From Nomia melanderi (lineage: Eukaryota > Arthropoda > Insecta > Hymenoptera > Halictidae), in contig NC_135000.1 of assembly GCF_051020985.1 (NCBI RefSeq), positions 868,001 through 932,000 on the forward strand: DNA of 64,000 nt. The letters are read 5' to 3'. How positions within the stretch are numbered: position 1 is the first letter of the stretch; each line of letters opens with the position of its first letter. Below, piece by piece: positions 46,922 to 59,800 of the stretch. The position numbers and the translations under genes are program-made. The notes under the pieces were generated by a model. The model was not told the origin of the DNA, did not search any database, and was given only the letters and a program-made list of their open reading frames with translations.

Positions 46922-49900
46922 TCAAGAAACAGGAGGACAAGTGCAGAACAGATTTGTGTCGCCATATATATCGTCTATTCTTCCTACACTTGGCCAAATT
47001 TTATTACTTCCTTTCACAAATGGCTAAAATGCAAAGAAATATATAACGGTTTATTAATTTGTATGTTATATCGTTTCTTATAAGTACCATATTCTAAACA
47101 CTTACAGCTGGAAATGCTGCTACTTCCCGTGAATAAGGCCGATCCCACGTACTCGATATCACTTGCTCCTGAGTGTGCGGTGCCATTTTCAATGGATTAT
47201 TGGCAATGTCTAGTTTTCCATTTTCAATGTCATTAATCTCTTGCCTTATGGCTGCAAAAGAGAGCACGAAAAATTTCCAATATTTGTCGAGTAACAAATT
47301 CATAAAACCATCCTAATATTGCCGAATAAAAAAGTAGCAATCTTACAAATAAGAGCGTCACAAAATCGATCCAATTCTCCTTTGTCCTCAGATTCGGTTG
47401 GTTCAATCATCAATGTACCTGCGACAGGCCAGCTCATTGTAGGTGCATGAAAACCATAATCCATCAGTCTTTTCGCGATGTCCACGGCTTCAATATTCGC
47501 CGTTTTTTTAAAATCTCTCACATCTAAGATAAACTCGTGAGCTACCAACTCCGTTTTCCCTTTGTACAGAGTGTTGTAAAACTTCTCTAACCTTTTGCTC
47601 ATGTAATTAGCATTTAGAATAGCAACTTGCGTGGCTTTCCTTAATCCTTTAGGACCCATCATTTTGATGTATGCCCAGGAGATTGGCAGAATAGCTGACG
47701 ATCCGAAGGGAGCAGCCGACACTGTACCAGGTCGCTTTTCATTGCTACCATTACCCGTACAATTGATTACAGGATGAGTCGGAAGAAATGGCGAAAGGTG
47801 CCGTTTACTGCGAAGACATAATTACTTTCATTGTTGTAAAACAGAATTGAAGCCATGCATTTCAAAACAGCACAAATCAACCAATCAACATTTCGAGAAA
47901 AGTCAATCTTTCCTTCCATCTTTGTTCATTTATTTATTATCTATTTTGTTGATTCTTGCTGCAAGTATTGACTACAGATACACTTTCATTACGTCTATAT
48001 TTTTAATATTATTAAACAGGTCTCAGTAAGCTAAAAACAGTTAAATCAATAACTCATATAGATAACATTACAAAGTGGACTTGTGCTGCTTTAGGATTCA
48101 CGAATTCGATTGATTATTAGAATGTTCGACTGAACGCAATAAACTTACACTCCAATAGGTCCCATTCCAGGTCCACCACCTCCATGAGGAATACAAAAAG
48201 TTTTGTGCAAATTTAGATGCGAAACGTCACTGCCATAATCACCCGGACGACACAGCCCTACTTGAGCGTTCATGTTAGCTCCGTCCAGATATACCTGACC
48301 TCCGGCTTGATGAACCATAGAGCAAATGTCACCAATCGTCTCTTCGAAAACACCGTTCGTAGACGGATACGTTATCATCAAACAAGATAATGTTTCTCGG
48401 TGTTTATCGATCATTTCTTTTAAATGTGCAATATCCACGGAACCATCTTTCTGCACCAAGATAGGTTTCACTCGCATACCAGCCATTTGGGCAGAAGCGG
48501 GATTCGTGCCATGAGCGGAAATAGGAATTAAACAGACTTGTCGATGTTTCTGTTCTTTAGACTCGTGATAACACTGTATGGCCCTTAGGCCAGCGTATTC
48601 TCCTTGAGCTCCGCTGTTCGGTTGAAAGCTGATATTGTCATAACCAGTTATAGCGCATAGATCATGTTCCAGTTCAGCGAACAACTGTTGGTATCCTCTG
48701 GCTTGTTCGATAGGTACAAAAGGATGAATGCTCGTGAATCCTGGTAAACTACAGGGCATCATTTCCGTAGTGGAGTTCAGTTTCATTGTACAGGAACCCT
48801 ATCAAGATGTACATATACATATATATATATCATAAAAATTATTGCAATCTGTTTATAATAAGGAGTGCCATTAACCCTTTGAGGACGAATGTCAGTACTT
48901 TGGAAATATGAAACTTTCGTATCCGAGATACAAAGTTACCAATATATAATTGAATTATTCAAATAACAACAGATCAATACACAATTCTCTTTTTCTACAG
49001 TATTTAGTTCGATATATAATTTAAATTTCTTAGCTAAAGATTTTAAGTCTTTTCAAAGATTCTCGTCCGAAAAGGATTAACACGTTGACTGTTAAGGTAG
49101 TCGTCGATAACCGGAGCTGCCAAATTACTCGAGAACAATTACAATAAATAAATTCATGTCGAATAACAATATTTAGTAACATAAGTAACTAAATAATAGT
49201 ATAATATAATTACTGCAATACCAAATTGTTAATAATTATTTCTAATATCATTTGTCTTTATTATAAAAGCATAAGCGTATCACTATACAAACGCTCGAAA
49301 TTGTCGTGGCAGTCAACGTGTTAATGCATATTGAATGCTTACCAATGGTATCATGCTATGCACAAGAGACACATCTTTGTTTTCTAACGATTTCATATAA
49401 CGAACTATTCTTGTCTCAGAACGATGACTGCTGAACACAGGATGTTGCAGGTACGGTGTGGTGCGAGCGAAATGCGAATTATTCAACTTTCCGTCCACAC
49501 AAAACTCATCCTGGCACACATTTTCGACCGTTGTTTCTGCACCAAATACCTTATAGATATCGTTTATATCTTGTACGGTCGTAGTTTCATCCAGGGATAT
49601 CCCGATTCCGTCTTGGTAATATCTGGAAAAATTGTTCACGTCTGTTCAGAATATTACAAGACAATTTATCGAGTCGTTACGTTCTGGTATAACAATTACC
49701 TAAAGTTCATCTTATGCGAAGTCGCATTAGATTTTAAAACACTCATGGCTAACTTGGGTGATATTTTTATAGTATCAAAAAAGTATTCGTTTTCTATTTT
49801 ATTGCCTGCTTTCTCCAAACCTTTAGCAAGAGTCACGGTTAAACTGTGTACTCGGTTTGCTATGTTCTTGATACCTTCAGGTCCATGGTACACCGCATAC

Positions 49901-52251
49901 ATAGCAGACATGTTCGCCAATAATGCTTGTGCAGTGCAAATGTTGCTAGTGGCTTTATCCCTCCTAATGTGTTGTTCACGTGTTTGAAGGGCTAAACGAT
50001 ATGCATCACGGCCTGTTGAATCTTTCGTCACACCGATCATTCTACCAGGCATCAAACGCACCAATTTTTCTCGACATGCAAAGAATCCTGCATGAGGACC
50101 CCCGTATCCTAATGGCACACCAAATCGTTGGCTCGTACCGACGCATATATCAGCTCCGAATGCACTTGGAGGTTGAAGAATAGCCAATGCTAATAAATCG
50201 GTAGCAACGCAGACAAGAGTCTGTAATTATACGCATATATAAATGTATATTATATTGACCTTGAAATGATTTTGGACTGCCCTGCAAATGTCATGTTAAA
50301 ATTTTTAAATGGGACAATAGATTTTTATTAAATAATTTATATTGACATGTAAAATTTGTACGTTTATATCCCAACAACAACTTAAGTAAAAATAATAGTT
50401 TTATGATGTCTCGGGAACGTCTCGACGTCAGCTATAGGAATATTTAATACAAAATATACTGTTCCATTTAAAATTTATAACATGACATTTGTAGGGCAGT
50501 TCAAGGTCATCTCAAAGTCAAACAAATAAGATATGTAACACTTAATTTTCTATAATTTTTGTTTCAGATATTTTTTTATATCACTCATATTTTTCGAGAA
50601 AATTAGGTGTTCTCAGTTCTCAGTTCGCAGAAACATATTATAGGTATACATAGATATAAAGATATATGTATAAGTTATTGATGATTGTCACATTGTTATC
50701 CATTTGAAGCCTTGAAATACATACCCCATCAGCATGCGCCCTTTTTGCAATATCCTCAAATGCGTGAATAGATCCAGTTGTGTCCGGATATTGTACAAGG
50801 ATTCCGGCAATATCGTTTTTACTGGTGTCAATTTGAAATACATCCCCGATTTCTAAAGTGAGACCCAAGGAAGTAGCACGTGTAGCAATTACGCTAATCG
50901 TTTGAGGATGAACATTATCAGAAACGAATAATTTCTTCCTTTTGTTGTTCCTATGAGCAAGAGCCAAAGCTTCTGCTGCTGCCGTGCCTTCATCCAGAAG
51001 CGATGCATTTGCTACTTCCATGCCAGTTAAATCGCATACCATTGTTTGGTAATTTAGCAAACCCTCGAGTCTTCCTTGAGAAATTTCTGGTTGGTATGGA
51101 GTATACTGCGTTGTCCTATTGCCATTGTACAAGGAAATTTGTCATTTCAATTATGTATCGATATTATCGGTGACCCATTTTTTTTTAAATGTCTTACCAT
51201 CCTGGATTCTCGAATATATTTCTCATAATGGTGTGGGGAACGCAACAATTGTGATAACCCATCCCGATATACGAACGCCATACTTCATTCTTTTCAGAAA
51301 TCTTCGTGATTCTTTTCAATAATTCATATTCAGCTGGAATATATTTTTTAATGGAAAATCTATTGCATGGTCGTAATATTAAGATAGTAATTAATACATT
51401 ATTTAATTTGAATGAATATCTTATAATCCATAATATGGAAATATAATATAAATACAAATAAGATAAAAATAGATATCTGTTTCAGAAAATCACGTGAATA
51501 CCAATGTGAGTATGGTTCACAAATAACAATACATCATCTTTTTATGTATTTATCCTAAATAATAGAAATTTAAGTTGTTAATTTAATAATGCTAGAATAA
51601 AAGATTTTTATATTAAGTTTTCCTCTTGTATTGAATAATTGATAAAAATATTTCACGCGCAATGTGACTTTCCTAATATTTTCAAGTTGTTCTTGCATTG
51701 ACGGATATGTTTCAGTGTCAAAGGGTTATCGCTTCTCATGTGTTCGTTATCAAAAGTCTCGTGACTTCCCACGTTTCTGCACAATAATTCTTATATTTCA
51801 ACTACTTCAGACTCGAGACCGTTACAAACTCTTCCTTTTTCCTTTTTATTCAAAGCATTTTAGAAGCATTTTATACATTTACTTACTAATCGATTGTTCA
51901 ATTTTTAATTCTTCGTTATATAGAATTTTTGCTGGAATTGCTGCTTTCGTTAATTCCTCTAAACTCTGTAAAATGGTTGAAACTGAAGTTACAAGGAAAC
52001 TTATGTGACAATGTATTTTATGTTTTCAAATTGTTACATTACAATACCTTGAAACCAATGGTTCTCAGCATGTCTAATTGTTCTTCTTCTCGCGGGCCAA
52101 TGTGTCTAAGTGCAAATTCATCTTCTCTAGAGCAAAGTACATTGATATTTCCTGTCCTCGCATTATTTAATGCTAATCCACGTAGGTGTTGAATCACTCT
52201 ATGTTCACTTAACAATCTTGAACACTTTGCAATTTCCAACATATGCAGCAT
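46922..52251 (-). CDS. GLDC: Glycine decarboxylase, P protein of the glycine cleavage system, mitochondrial
   Basis: PLP enzyme that decarboxylates glycine and passes the aminomethyl group to lipoyl H protein in the mitochondrial matrix. Ten exons join in frame: 52251-52048, 51965-51887, 51333-51198, 51115-50725, 50220-49700, 49622-49343, 48798-48149, 47807-47347, 47251-47106, 47023-46922, giving 989 residues (human 1020). The N terminus is basic and serine-poor but consistent with a matrix targeting peptide, followed by FALRHIGPREEEQLDMLRTI. Landmarks: YIGMGYHNCCVP, NASLLDEGTAAAEALALAHR, GYGGPHAGFFACRE, REQHIRRDKATSNICTAQA, and the PLP-lysine block NLHKTFCIPHGGGGPG in exon 7. The C terminus ends TCPPVS. 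ATG 52251 is the first in-frame ATG. The enzyme looks complete and active. Confidence 0.96.
48871..49080. repeat. TTAA-type MITE, CCCTTTGCGGACGA family
   Basis: Runs from TTAACCCTTTGAGGACGAA to TCTCGTCCGAAAAGGATTAA inside the GLDC intron between exons 6 and 7. Its right TTAA (49077-49080) is also the left TTAA of the next element. Confidence 0.7.
49077..49324. repeat. TTAA-type MITE, CACGTTGACTGCCACGGTGG family
   Basis: Runs from TTAACACGTTGACTGTTAAG to CGTGGCAGTCAACGTGTTAA. It ends about 19 bp before the GLDC exon boundary at 49343, so it sits right at the 5' splice site of the intron on the minus strand. Confidence 0.8.
50255..50525. repeat. Fold-back MITE in a GLDC intron
   Basis: Inverted ends of about 65 bp: GACTGCCCTGCAAATGTCAT near 50275 pairs with ATGACATTTGTAGGGCAGTT near 50480. 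TGACCTTGAAATGA and TTCAAGGTCATCTC form the tips. About 270 bp in all, without TTAA borders or coding capacity; it lies in the intron at 50221-50724. Confidence 0.7.
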
Positions 52252-52937
52252 TATGCCTCCTAGGTGACTACTCAATTTACAAAAATATAGTTCCAATAGT
52301 ATAGCCGTATACTATAACCATTTCGATTTCTGAAAACTAAGTAGTACATTGAAGTAGAGGGAGATTTTATACCACAAGACCTATCGTCTAGTGATGTCAC
52401 AACTCCTGATTACAGTTTGAACTTTTGTAACCCCTCACTTGTAATATATCTTACACAGTATTGAGAAACTACCTTCACACGCACGTATATAAGTATAATG
52501 CATTGAATTAATAATAATATTGTAAATTAGATAAATAATTATCACTACAACATAATTTTATATATATATATTTATTATTATTTTATGTGTATATGTAATA
52601 ATAATAATAAACAGTAATAAGCTTCATAAACATGACTTATAGCTTTAAAAATATTATTTTACATCTGTTGAAATAATAAACTTCGCTTATCACTGATATT
52701 TCTAATATTGCGCATTGTGCTTATGAAGTAGTTTCGCCGTTTATAATTTTAAAAATACAGGAGACAACAAATAATATTTAAAAATAATGTAATATCCATT
52801 GTTCAAAAATTTTTAGTTTTATTTATAAAATTTCAATTCAACTAGATCAGTAGTATATATACGCTTATAATATAGTGAAACAATAGGTGAAGTTTAAATA
52901 AAAAATACATTACTAAATAACAATTGAATAAACACAT
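52252..52937. other. Spacer between RUVBL1 and GLDC
   Basis: 686 bp of very AT-rich sequence between the RUVBL1 stop and the GLDC start, both on the minus strand. It contains the RUVBL1 3' UTR and the GLDC promoter. Apart from a short TA run near 52560 nothing stands out. Confidence 0.5.
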
Positions 52938-54472
52938 TTATTTCATAAATTTATCTTTATTTTGCGTAAGAATTTTGGCAGAAGACTTTGCATCTAAGAA
53001 AAGAGATCCTACTTCTTCAATATCCTCTTTCTTAATAATCGTTCTTTCGTTTACTTTTGCTGTTAATGCAGCAGGAGTTAAAAGCTGTACTACATATCTA
53101 AGAGTTGTTTTTGTACCTAGTTCACCAAGGGTAGTCAAAGCTTCATCTTCAATTTGTAGTCCCTCCGTTGTAGCTCTTAACTTAACTATTTGTTCGATTT
53201 CTGCTCTAGAATATGGAAGTGTTCGTATAATGAGTAATCTATCTAAGAGATCAAGAGGTACTCCATGCGGTGATACAATATCCTCTGTGCCTCGAATTAT
53301 GCAGCGTCCTCTGTTAGTAGCAAATATGACTATTGGAGCAATGGCACTTTCTAGAGCACGATGAAGATAGGTGAATGTTTCTATATCCAACATATGTACT
53401 TCATCGATGAATAAAACTCCTGGTACTAATTCTGCGATTCCTTGATCAATATACTTGTTCACTACCTTATTTATTTCCTTGCGCAATTTGTCTGTAATAA
53501 GTCATTTTGATAAAATTTTATTTAGATTATATATATAAGCATTTTCAAATTTTAATTCAAATATTCTTACCTGTAATTTCTGTTTTTTTAGGTTTCATTA
53601 ATTGTCCCATCATGGACATGATATCCTGTCCACCTTGTGGTTTAGCATTAGCAACATCTAAATCATGTAACGTTACATCTTGAATAACTTCTTTCTTCTT
53701 ATGTACATCGCCTTTGGGTAACGGAACATATTCTTCTGCTTCTAAATCAAATTCGGTAGCAAAATTATCGCTTCTGCCCTGTCTTTTTACAGCACCACTA
53801 TTTGCTTCGATGTAAATTACATCTCCTGTTTCCACTTTCTCTTTCTGCAAAGATTCGTATATGGAAGGATCCAGTTTCAATTGCTTTGTACCCTTAGCAG
53901 TTTTTAATCCAATAACCACATGGGATACTGTCTTCCCATATCCACCTATTGGATTTTCTGTTTCGACTGGAGTTAATTCTGTAACTTCTCCTTCGTATAC
54001 TTCCTTGGTTTCTTTGATTCTGAGACCAATAGCTCGTCTAAAATTTTCCATAAGCACTTCCGTTTTTTTTATTTCAGAACTATAAACTTCTGAGCCCACC
54101 ATGGGACAGAATGGTACTTTATTACCTAATTCTTGTGCAATAGCAAGCGCAATTGCAGTTTTTCCTGTACCTGGTGGGCCAGCTAATAATACAGCTCGAC
54201 CAGCCATCTTTTTAGATTTTATCATGTCAACTACAATTCCAGCAGCCTAAAAAGTTCCACATTATTACTCAAGTTTTAATTATTTTTTCTTTTATATATG
54301 TACAAGTTATAAGTATATAAAGGATTCTAACCTCACGAGCCATTTCTTGGCCGACAAGACCGGCCGCGGATTGTATTGCTACCCCATTTTCATCAAGACC
54401 TAAACCTTTTATGTGTGTATGAGCTGAAATTCTTTGAGTTTTAGCAGTACTCTTTACTTCTTCAATCTTCAT
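52938..54472 (-). CDS. RUVBL1: RuvB-like 1 (pontin), AAA+ ATPase
   Basis: Forms hetero-hexamers with RUVBL2/reptin in the INO80, SWR1/SRCAP and TIP60 remodelling complexes and the R2TP chaperone. Three exons join in frame: 54472-54332, 54246-53571, 53491-52938, giving 456 residues, identical in length to human. The N terminus MKIEEVKSTAKTQRISAHTH and GLVGQEMARE are typical. Walker A is GPPGTGKT, Walker B is LFIDEVHMLD, sensor 1 is FATNRG, and arginine-finger and sensor-2 regions are present (LLDRLLIIRT, TLRYVVQLL). The DII insertion (about residues 120-290) contains PIGGYGKTVSHVVIGLK and the ELTPVETENP stretch. The choice of RUVBL1 over RUVBL2 rests on this N terminus and the insertion. It looks intact. 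Confidence 0.97.
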
Positions 54473-55181
54473 TCTTCTTCACTATTGTAAACAGTTTTCT
54501 TTTAGAAAAATCAGGATCACGTTGCTACGTATTTACGCAGGTGTTTGATTGATACAATTTCTATCCCCACTTCAAGTTTCTCGTAACCATAGAAACAATC
54601 TTCATTGTGATTAACACTTAATGAGCGATTTTAAATAGTCAAATTTAAATTTATTTTCCCGCGAAAATACGTTTTAAAGTTTTTTCTGTTGATTAATATA
54701 AATAATAGTTTAAACCAAACGAAAAAAGCATAAATTTCACTATTTAAAAGACACAATATGAAATACCGATCAAACATTATTTGCTTTACGAAATTCATGG
54801 ATATTTTAACGCTTTTCTTTGCCGATAGATGTCCGCTGCATTTATCATTTTCTCGAAAGTGTTTGGTTCGCACTTTAGTTTCTATATAAGAACGGTTTAG
54901 ATGACGTATTGTCGGGTCCGATGCACCTGGGAAAATGTTTGAGCAACGCTCTATGATTTATAAAATGATCTTCAAAGTTTACTTCTGCAAGTGTTACTAT
55001 TTACTCCTTATCCCTAGATGTGACCGCGACCCTCCTTTTGCTACTTTCCCTTCTTAGATAATTAATTTTTTAAAATACTTTTTTAATATTTTACAAACTT
55101 TTTAAGGAATGGAAGAAACTTTTTTAAAAAAGCAATATTACTATTTCTCTTTTATTACATATCACAAATATTAGTACAAAA
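54473..55181. other. Spacer between SLC35E3-like gene and RUVBL1
   Basis: About 710 bp holding the RUVBL1 promoter (right of 54473) and the 3' UTR of the SLC35E3-like gene. A somewhat CG-richer patch lies at about 54890-55040. No repeat or coding feature was recognised. Confidence 0.5.
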
Positions 55182-56448
55182 TTATACTCTATGTAGCGGC
55201 CTTCTTTCTTTTTCTTCATAATTTGTTGTTACGGTTTGAGCATCTTTCATCTGAAAATTAAATTATATTCAAGAGGATGTTTTTTATAACTTCATAAAGT
55301 TTTAAATCTGCTGTACTCACTTTTACATGTGCATACAAAATAATTCCAATCAATGTTAATGTTATCCCAATTACTTGATTCATGGCTAATGTTTCATGAA
55401 AAATGAGCGATCCGCCTAGAAGTAACAAACAAAACTTAGAATGCCCAACCATATTATAACTGATTAGTCTATAAGGAATAACAAAGCATTGAGAAATCAT
55501 ATGTCTTATAAAATATTCGATAAGGATACGTTAGTGGTGAAGTTTTCCCTATTATCCAATAGGAAGTTAAGTTGACAAAGAATGCCACTATGCCTGATAG
55601 CACAATCATGACCTAAAAATAAAATATGCATTGTTTTCTTGTTCGATACTTTATATTTTCATATATTAACGTACTAAATCTATCGGTGACCAACTCTGTG
55701 TAAATGTCTGTTCTACAGGTTCTAAAAATGGTATAATAATGAATAATAGAATAGCAGATAAAGGTGCCTGGTAATACAATAATTGCATTGGATTCATTTG
55801 AAATTCCTTCTGTTTTGTATTCAGCATCTATAAAGAAAAGTCCATTTATGAAATTGATACATTAAGACATATCAGTTATTCTATAACAGATATATTTTGA
55901 AAATCGATTTTATATGAAACAATTAATTTTATAAGAGATAAATAAAAATGTCCTACCACTTGGTATAAAGATGTTACGAATACTCCCATAGTTGCATATA
56001 TTGTTCCAATAACATTAAATTGTATATCGTAATAGAAATTAATTACAACTCCTAATATAATTGGAATTAATGTCAACTTAACAAGTAAACCACAATGTTT
56101 CTTATAAAACAGTATTTGCAGTATTATCACACAAGGCGTTGTTAACATTTTAGCCACTTGATAAGTTCCAATTGTGTTATATGCCAGACTTAAATTTGTA
56201 AGTACAACAAATCCACAAAAGGTCATGGCAATCCATAACATTTCTTTGATAGCTACATCTTTTAAACAAAAAACGTCAAATTTTTCGCAGATTATTAGTC
56301 CCACAAAAGTAATAATAAAATGTATCATAGATAATGTAATGTTTGGAAAGCCTGTGTGGACATATAGCCATTTATTCAATAGTACAATTACAATTGAAAA
56401 CAATATATTCAATATTAAATAGAATACTGTGACAACTTTTTTATTCAT
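55182..56448 (-). CDS. SLC35E3: SLC35E3-like nucleotide-sugar/triose-phosphate translocator family protein
   Basis: Multi-pass transporter of the TPT/drug-metabolite superfamily, probably Golgi or ER; the substrate is unknown. Five exons join in frame: 56448-55957, 55827-55675, 55612-55530, 55459-55321, 55250-55182, giving 311 residues (human SLC35E3 about 313). The sequence is nearly all hydrophobic spans, about ten. Family marks: VLLNKWLYVHTGFPNITLSM near residue 25, LAYNTIGTYQVAKMLTTPCV near 90, then MNPMQLLYYQAPLSA, and YWIIGKTSPLTYNMVGHSKF across the exon 3/4 joint. The exon 4 acceptor was set at 55460 rather than the nearby TATAG, because only this keeps SPLTYNMVGH in frame. It ends with a charged KK/ER-rich tail. 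It shares an upstream region with NUP160. Confidence 0.93.
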
Positions 56449-56867
56449 ACTTTATTCACTGTTTTTTTACTATTAATGTGTAACCGGTAAAGAAGCCATA
56501 ACATGTATTTGAAATATCCTAGGCGACAAATTAGTTGTACATTTCATCTTAATATATACGTTGTTAGACAGGAATTAGTAGCAATTAATATGTGTCTTTC
56601 TGGTTAACTTTTGTTCATTCGTATTTACATATTTTCTCTGATCATCAACTTAGATATATTTATTAAGAACTATATCATCGCATGCCTGAATTTTAACCTA
56701 TATCAACGGGTCAAAGCAGTTAAGGTTATAACAACGATCGAGGGCGCCAAAATGAACCGCATGAAGCGTGACATAAACGTTCAATACATACTAAAATTTT
56801 TAGCGGCATTGTAATGTAATTTGATAGTTAAATTGACATAGTGTTTATTTTAAAATTAAACTGGAAT
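56449..56867. promoter_or_regulatory. Bidirectional promoter region of SLC35E3-like and NUP160
   Basis: Only 419 bp separate the two divergent start codons, so the two transcription start sites must lie within it. No TATA box is evident; the sequence is AT-rich with a CG-bearing patch near 56730-56770. Confidence 0.6.
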
Positions 56868-59800
56868 ATGGAAGAATTTCCACTTGGTTATCGAGAAGTC
56901 GTGCCTGATCAAACGGTACCGGAAAAATGGAACGAAATTACATTAAATACAGGTGAGCGATTATAACCTTTTCAAGATAGCTGAATAAATGAAAAATCTA
57001 CAAAGAAAGCAAGAGATTCTACAAAAAATATAAGCGATATTTGTTCATTAAAATGTAAATTATTAGAAAACAACATCTTCAAGTTTTAAATTGTAAAATA
57101 TATATAATTATATATATATATATATATATATATACCTACAACGTATTTTTATGATAATAATAATAATTACTAAACTATTTATACTATAATAATGATTTAG
57201 AATATAACAATTAAACATATATGTTGTTTCCTTGTAATGTGTTATATTATATTATAGGGGGAAGTCAAAGTACCTTACAAGATATAAAAGTGCCAGAAAG
57301 AGCTGGTGGTTATTCATATAAGGATTGTTCAAAATATTACACTCGTAATCGGTTTATTTATTGGCGTATTTCCCATGATGTGCTCGAATTGGTTGAGCAC
57401 AGTTTAGATATTAATTTGATTAACTGTAGAGTGAGGTATAAGTTTACGGACACACCAATTTTGGATGGTATTTCAATACATGAAACAGAAAATTCCGTTA
57501 TTATATTGATAGCGACTGTTTCGAGTATACATAAATTATCGTTTCCTCATCCTGAAAGGATTTATAAAAATGTAAGAAATTTAAACAAACTGAAGGGAAA
57601 TTAGTTATTCTATGTAATTACAATATCGACAAATTCATTTTCCACAGGAATTAAATACATACAAGGATTTGGGTGTACAATCAATATTTAACGAAGCATC
57701 TGCTCAAAATGCGAAGAAAGCGAAAGAGGACCCGCATATGTTCTATGTTATTACAAACGCAGGAACTACAAGTAAGTAAAGAAAGCATTGAGTATTGTAT
57801 TTATCTTACAGAAATCATCTAATCCCTATATAGATTCTCCAGTGCCTCATGCAGCCACGTCATGGTACATACCCCCTCAAGAAGCATTATTCGCACTTGC
57901 TTATAATTCAGGAATTATACTTCTTTTAAGACTAGACATAAAAACTGGTGCTGTGCACACTAGCGAATTAAAGGAGGATTCTATAGTGCCAAGATTCCTT
58001 AGTGGTATAGCAACTGCTTTTAGAGGGCGAAATTCTGAAGCTCATGTGGCTATGTCTTTGGTAATACATAATTTCGGAAATGACACATATTTATTTGCTT
58101 TGTGTCGTGAGGGTAATATTCGTATGTGGTCTTGTAATAAAGCTCAGTGTATAGCTGTGACTGATGCGACCATTGATAATCGTGTAGCATCTCAAGGAGA
58201 CCAAGGGCATATGTTGAGAAAAGCGTTAGGGCTTGATAATGAATTATACTTAGGAACTTTCTTAAAATTTAGCACTAGATGTGAATTTAGTATTTTAAAA
58301 CCTATTCAAGATAATGGCATATTCAAGTTTGTAAGATTATGTACAAGATTTGCACAGGATGTAAGTATATAATAAAAATAATGTGTTAGATATATAATTT
58401 ATTCTTGTACATTGTTAGTGATATACATTCCTATACTTACAGCAACATTTAGTTGATTTCTCGTTCACAACTACACGATTATGGGCAGTATGGAGAACTA
58501 TTGATATGGATACAGTTGAAGTAACACATGCACAATTGTCATTGACTGGCACAAGAGTTAACTCTGAATGGGAAACAACAGTTCTAGAACAAACACCGGA
58601 TAGAGACTACATCCTTAGTGATCCTGACATTAATCCAAGACGGGCATACATTAATTACATTTTTCATCCTGGACAGTTTTCTTTAACGGATATTACAAAG
58701 GCATTAAATATTTACAGAAGATCAAAGAAAAATACTAATGTTAACGTCCTTTCTAAATCTTTCACAATTATCCATGGAAGGAATACAAAAGACAACATTC
58801 TTTCTGCGACCGAGTTAAAAGACCGTGTTTGTATTGCAGTAGAAGATGAAATACAAGCAGAAGTGATGGATTATGAACTAATGGATGAAGATTATCTAGA
58901 AATTGCAAATCGTTGTTGGTCAAGATTTTACTCTTGTGTAATACAGTACCATGCTAATAGTGCAAGGCCTGTAGGATTATTATTAATGCCAAGCGTTTAT
59001 GGAATTGTTTTACTTAAAAAATCATCATTTTCTCTTCTAAGACCAATGGAAGCTTTAGAATATTTAATGTTTTGTAATGAGAAGTCATGTATATCTCGAT
59101 TTAAAACAACACCTGTTTTATCGCAAGATGACGATATATGTCAAGATCTCATTGTATTGATGTCTGTATTAGTGCTACTAGAAGAGCAGTTGTCAGAAGA
59201 AACCAAAAATATAATCAAGCGAGAACTGTATCATCTGAAAAGCCCAGATAGTATTATCGATGAAATGCTGTCGAAGCTGATGCTTGATTCAGAAGAACCT
59301 ATTAGTAATATCATCATGAACCATCCTAGTTGCCACAGATTGTCAAATATTAGGGATCTATCCAGTGCCATAGCCATGTTGTTAGAAGCTTTAACATACG
59401 ACCTTGGTCAACCGCATAAGTTACAATTTAACGAAGATCACGACGCTTCGAAAATGCTACTCAGTATAAATCATTTCTTCGGTAGCCAGCTGGGGATTTC
59501 AGCAATATCAAAAAGTGTAGCTCAAATAACGCAATTAAGATTTTCAATCTGTAGAAATCTTTTGATTTTGCAACAAATGATACTGTTACGCCCGGAATTA
59601 TTTGATTCACGGTCGTTGCACTCTATCAAATCATCTTTAGCACCGAGAACAATTGTATTAACGCAAGCATATAATGTTGTATTATGGATATGTGAATCTA
59701 CACCATTACCAGCGCCGGCGCAATCATTGTTGTAAGTAAAATCTTAATTTTTTCTCTTGCACGAGTGCTTAATATATTTTAAAATTGTTATAAATATTTT

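Noticed and set aside
47847..48029. Small + strand frame inside a GLDC intron
   Set aside because: It lies between two firm GLDC exons on the opposite strand, is AT-rich, and has no protein features.
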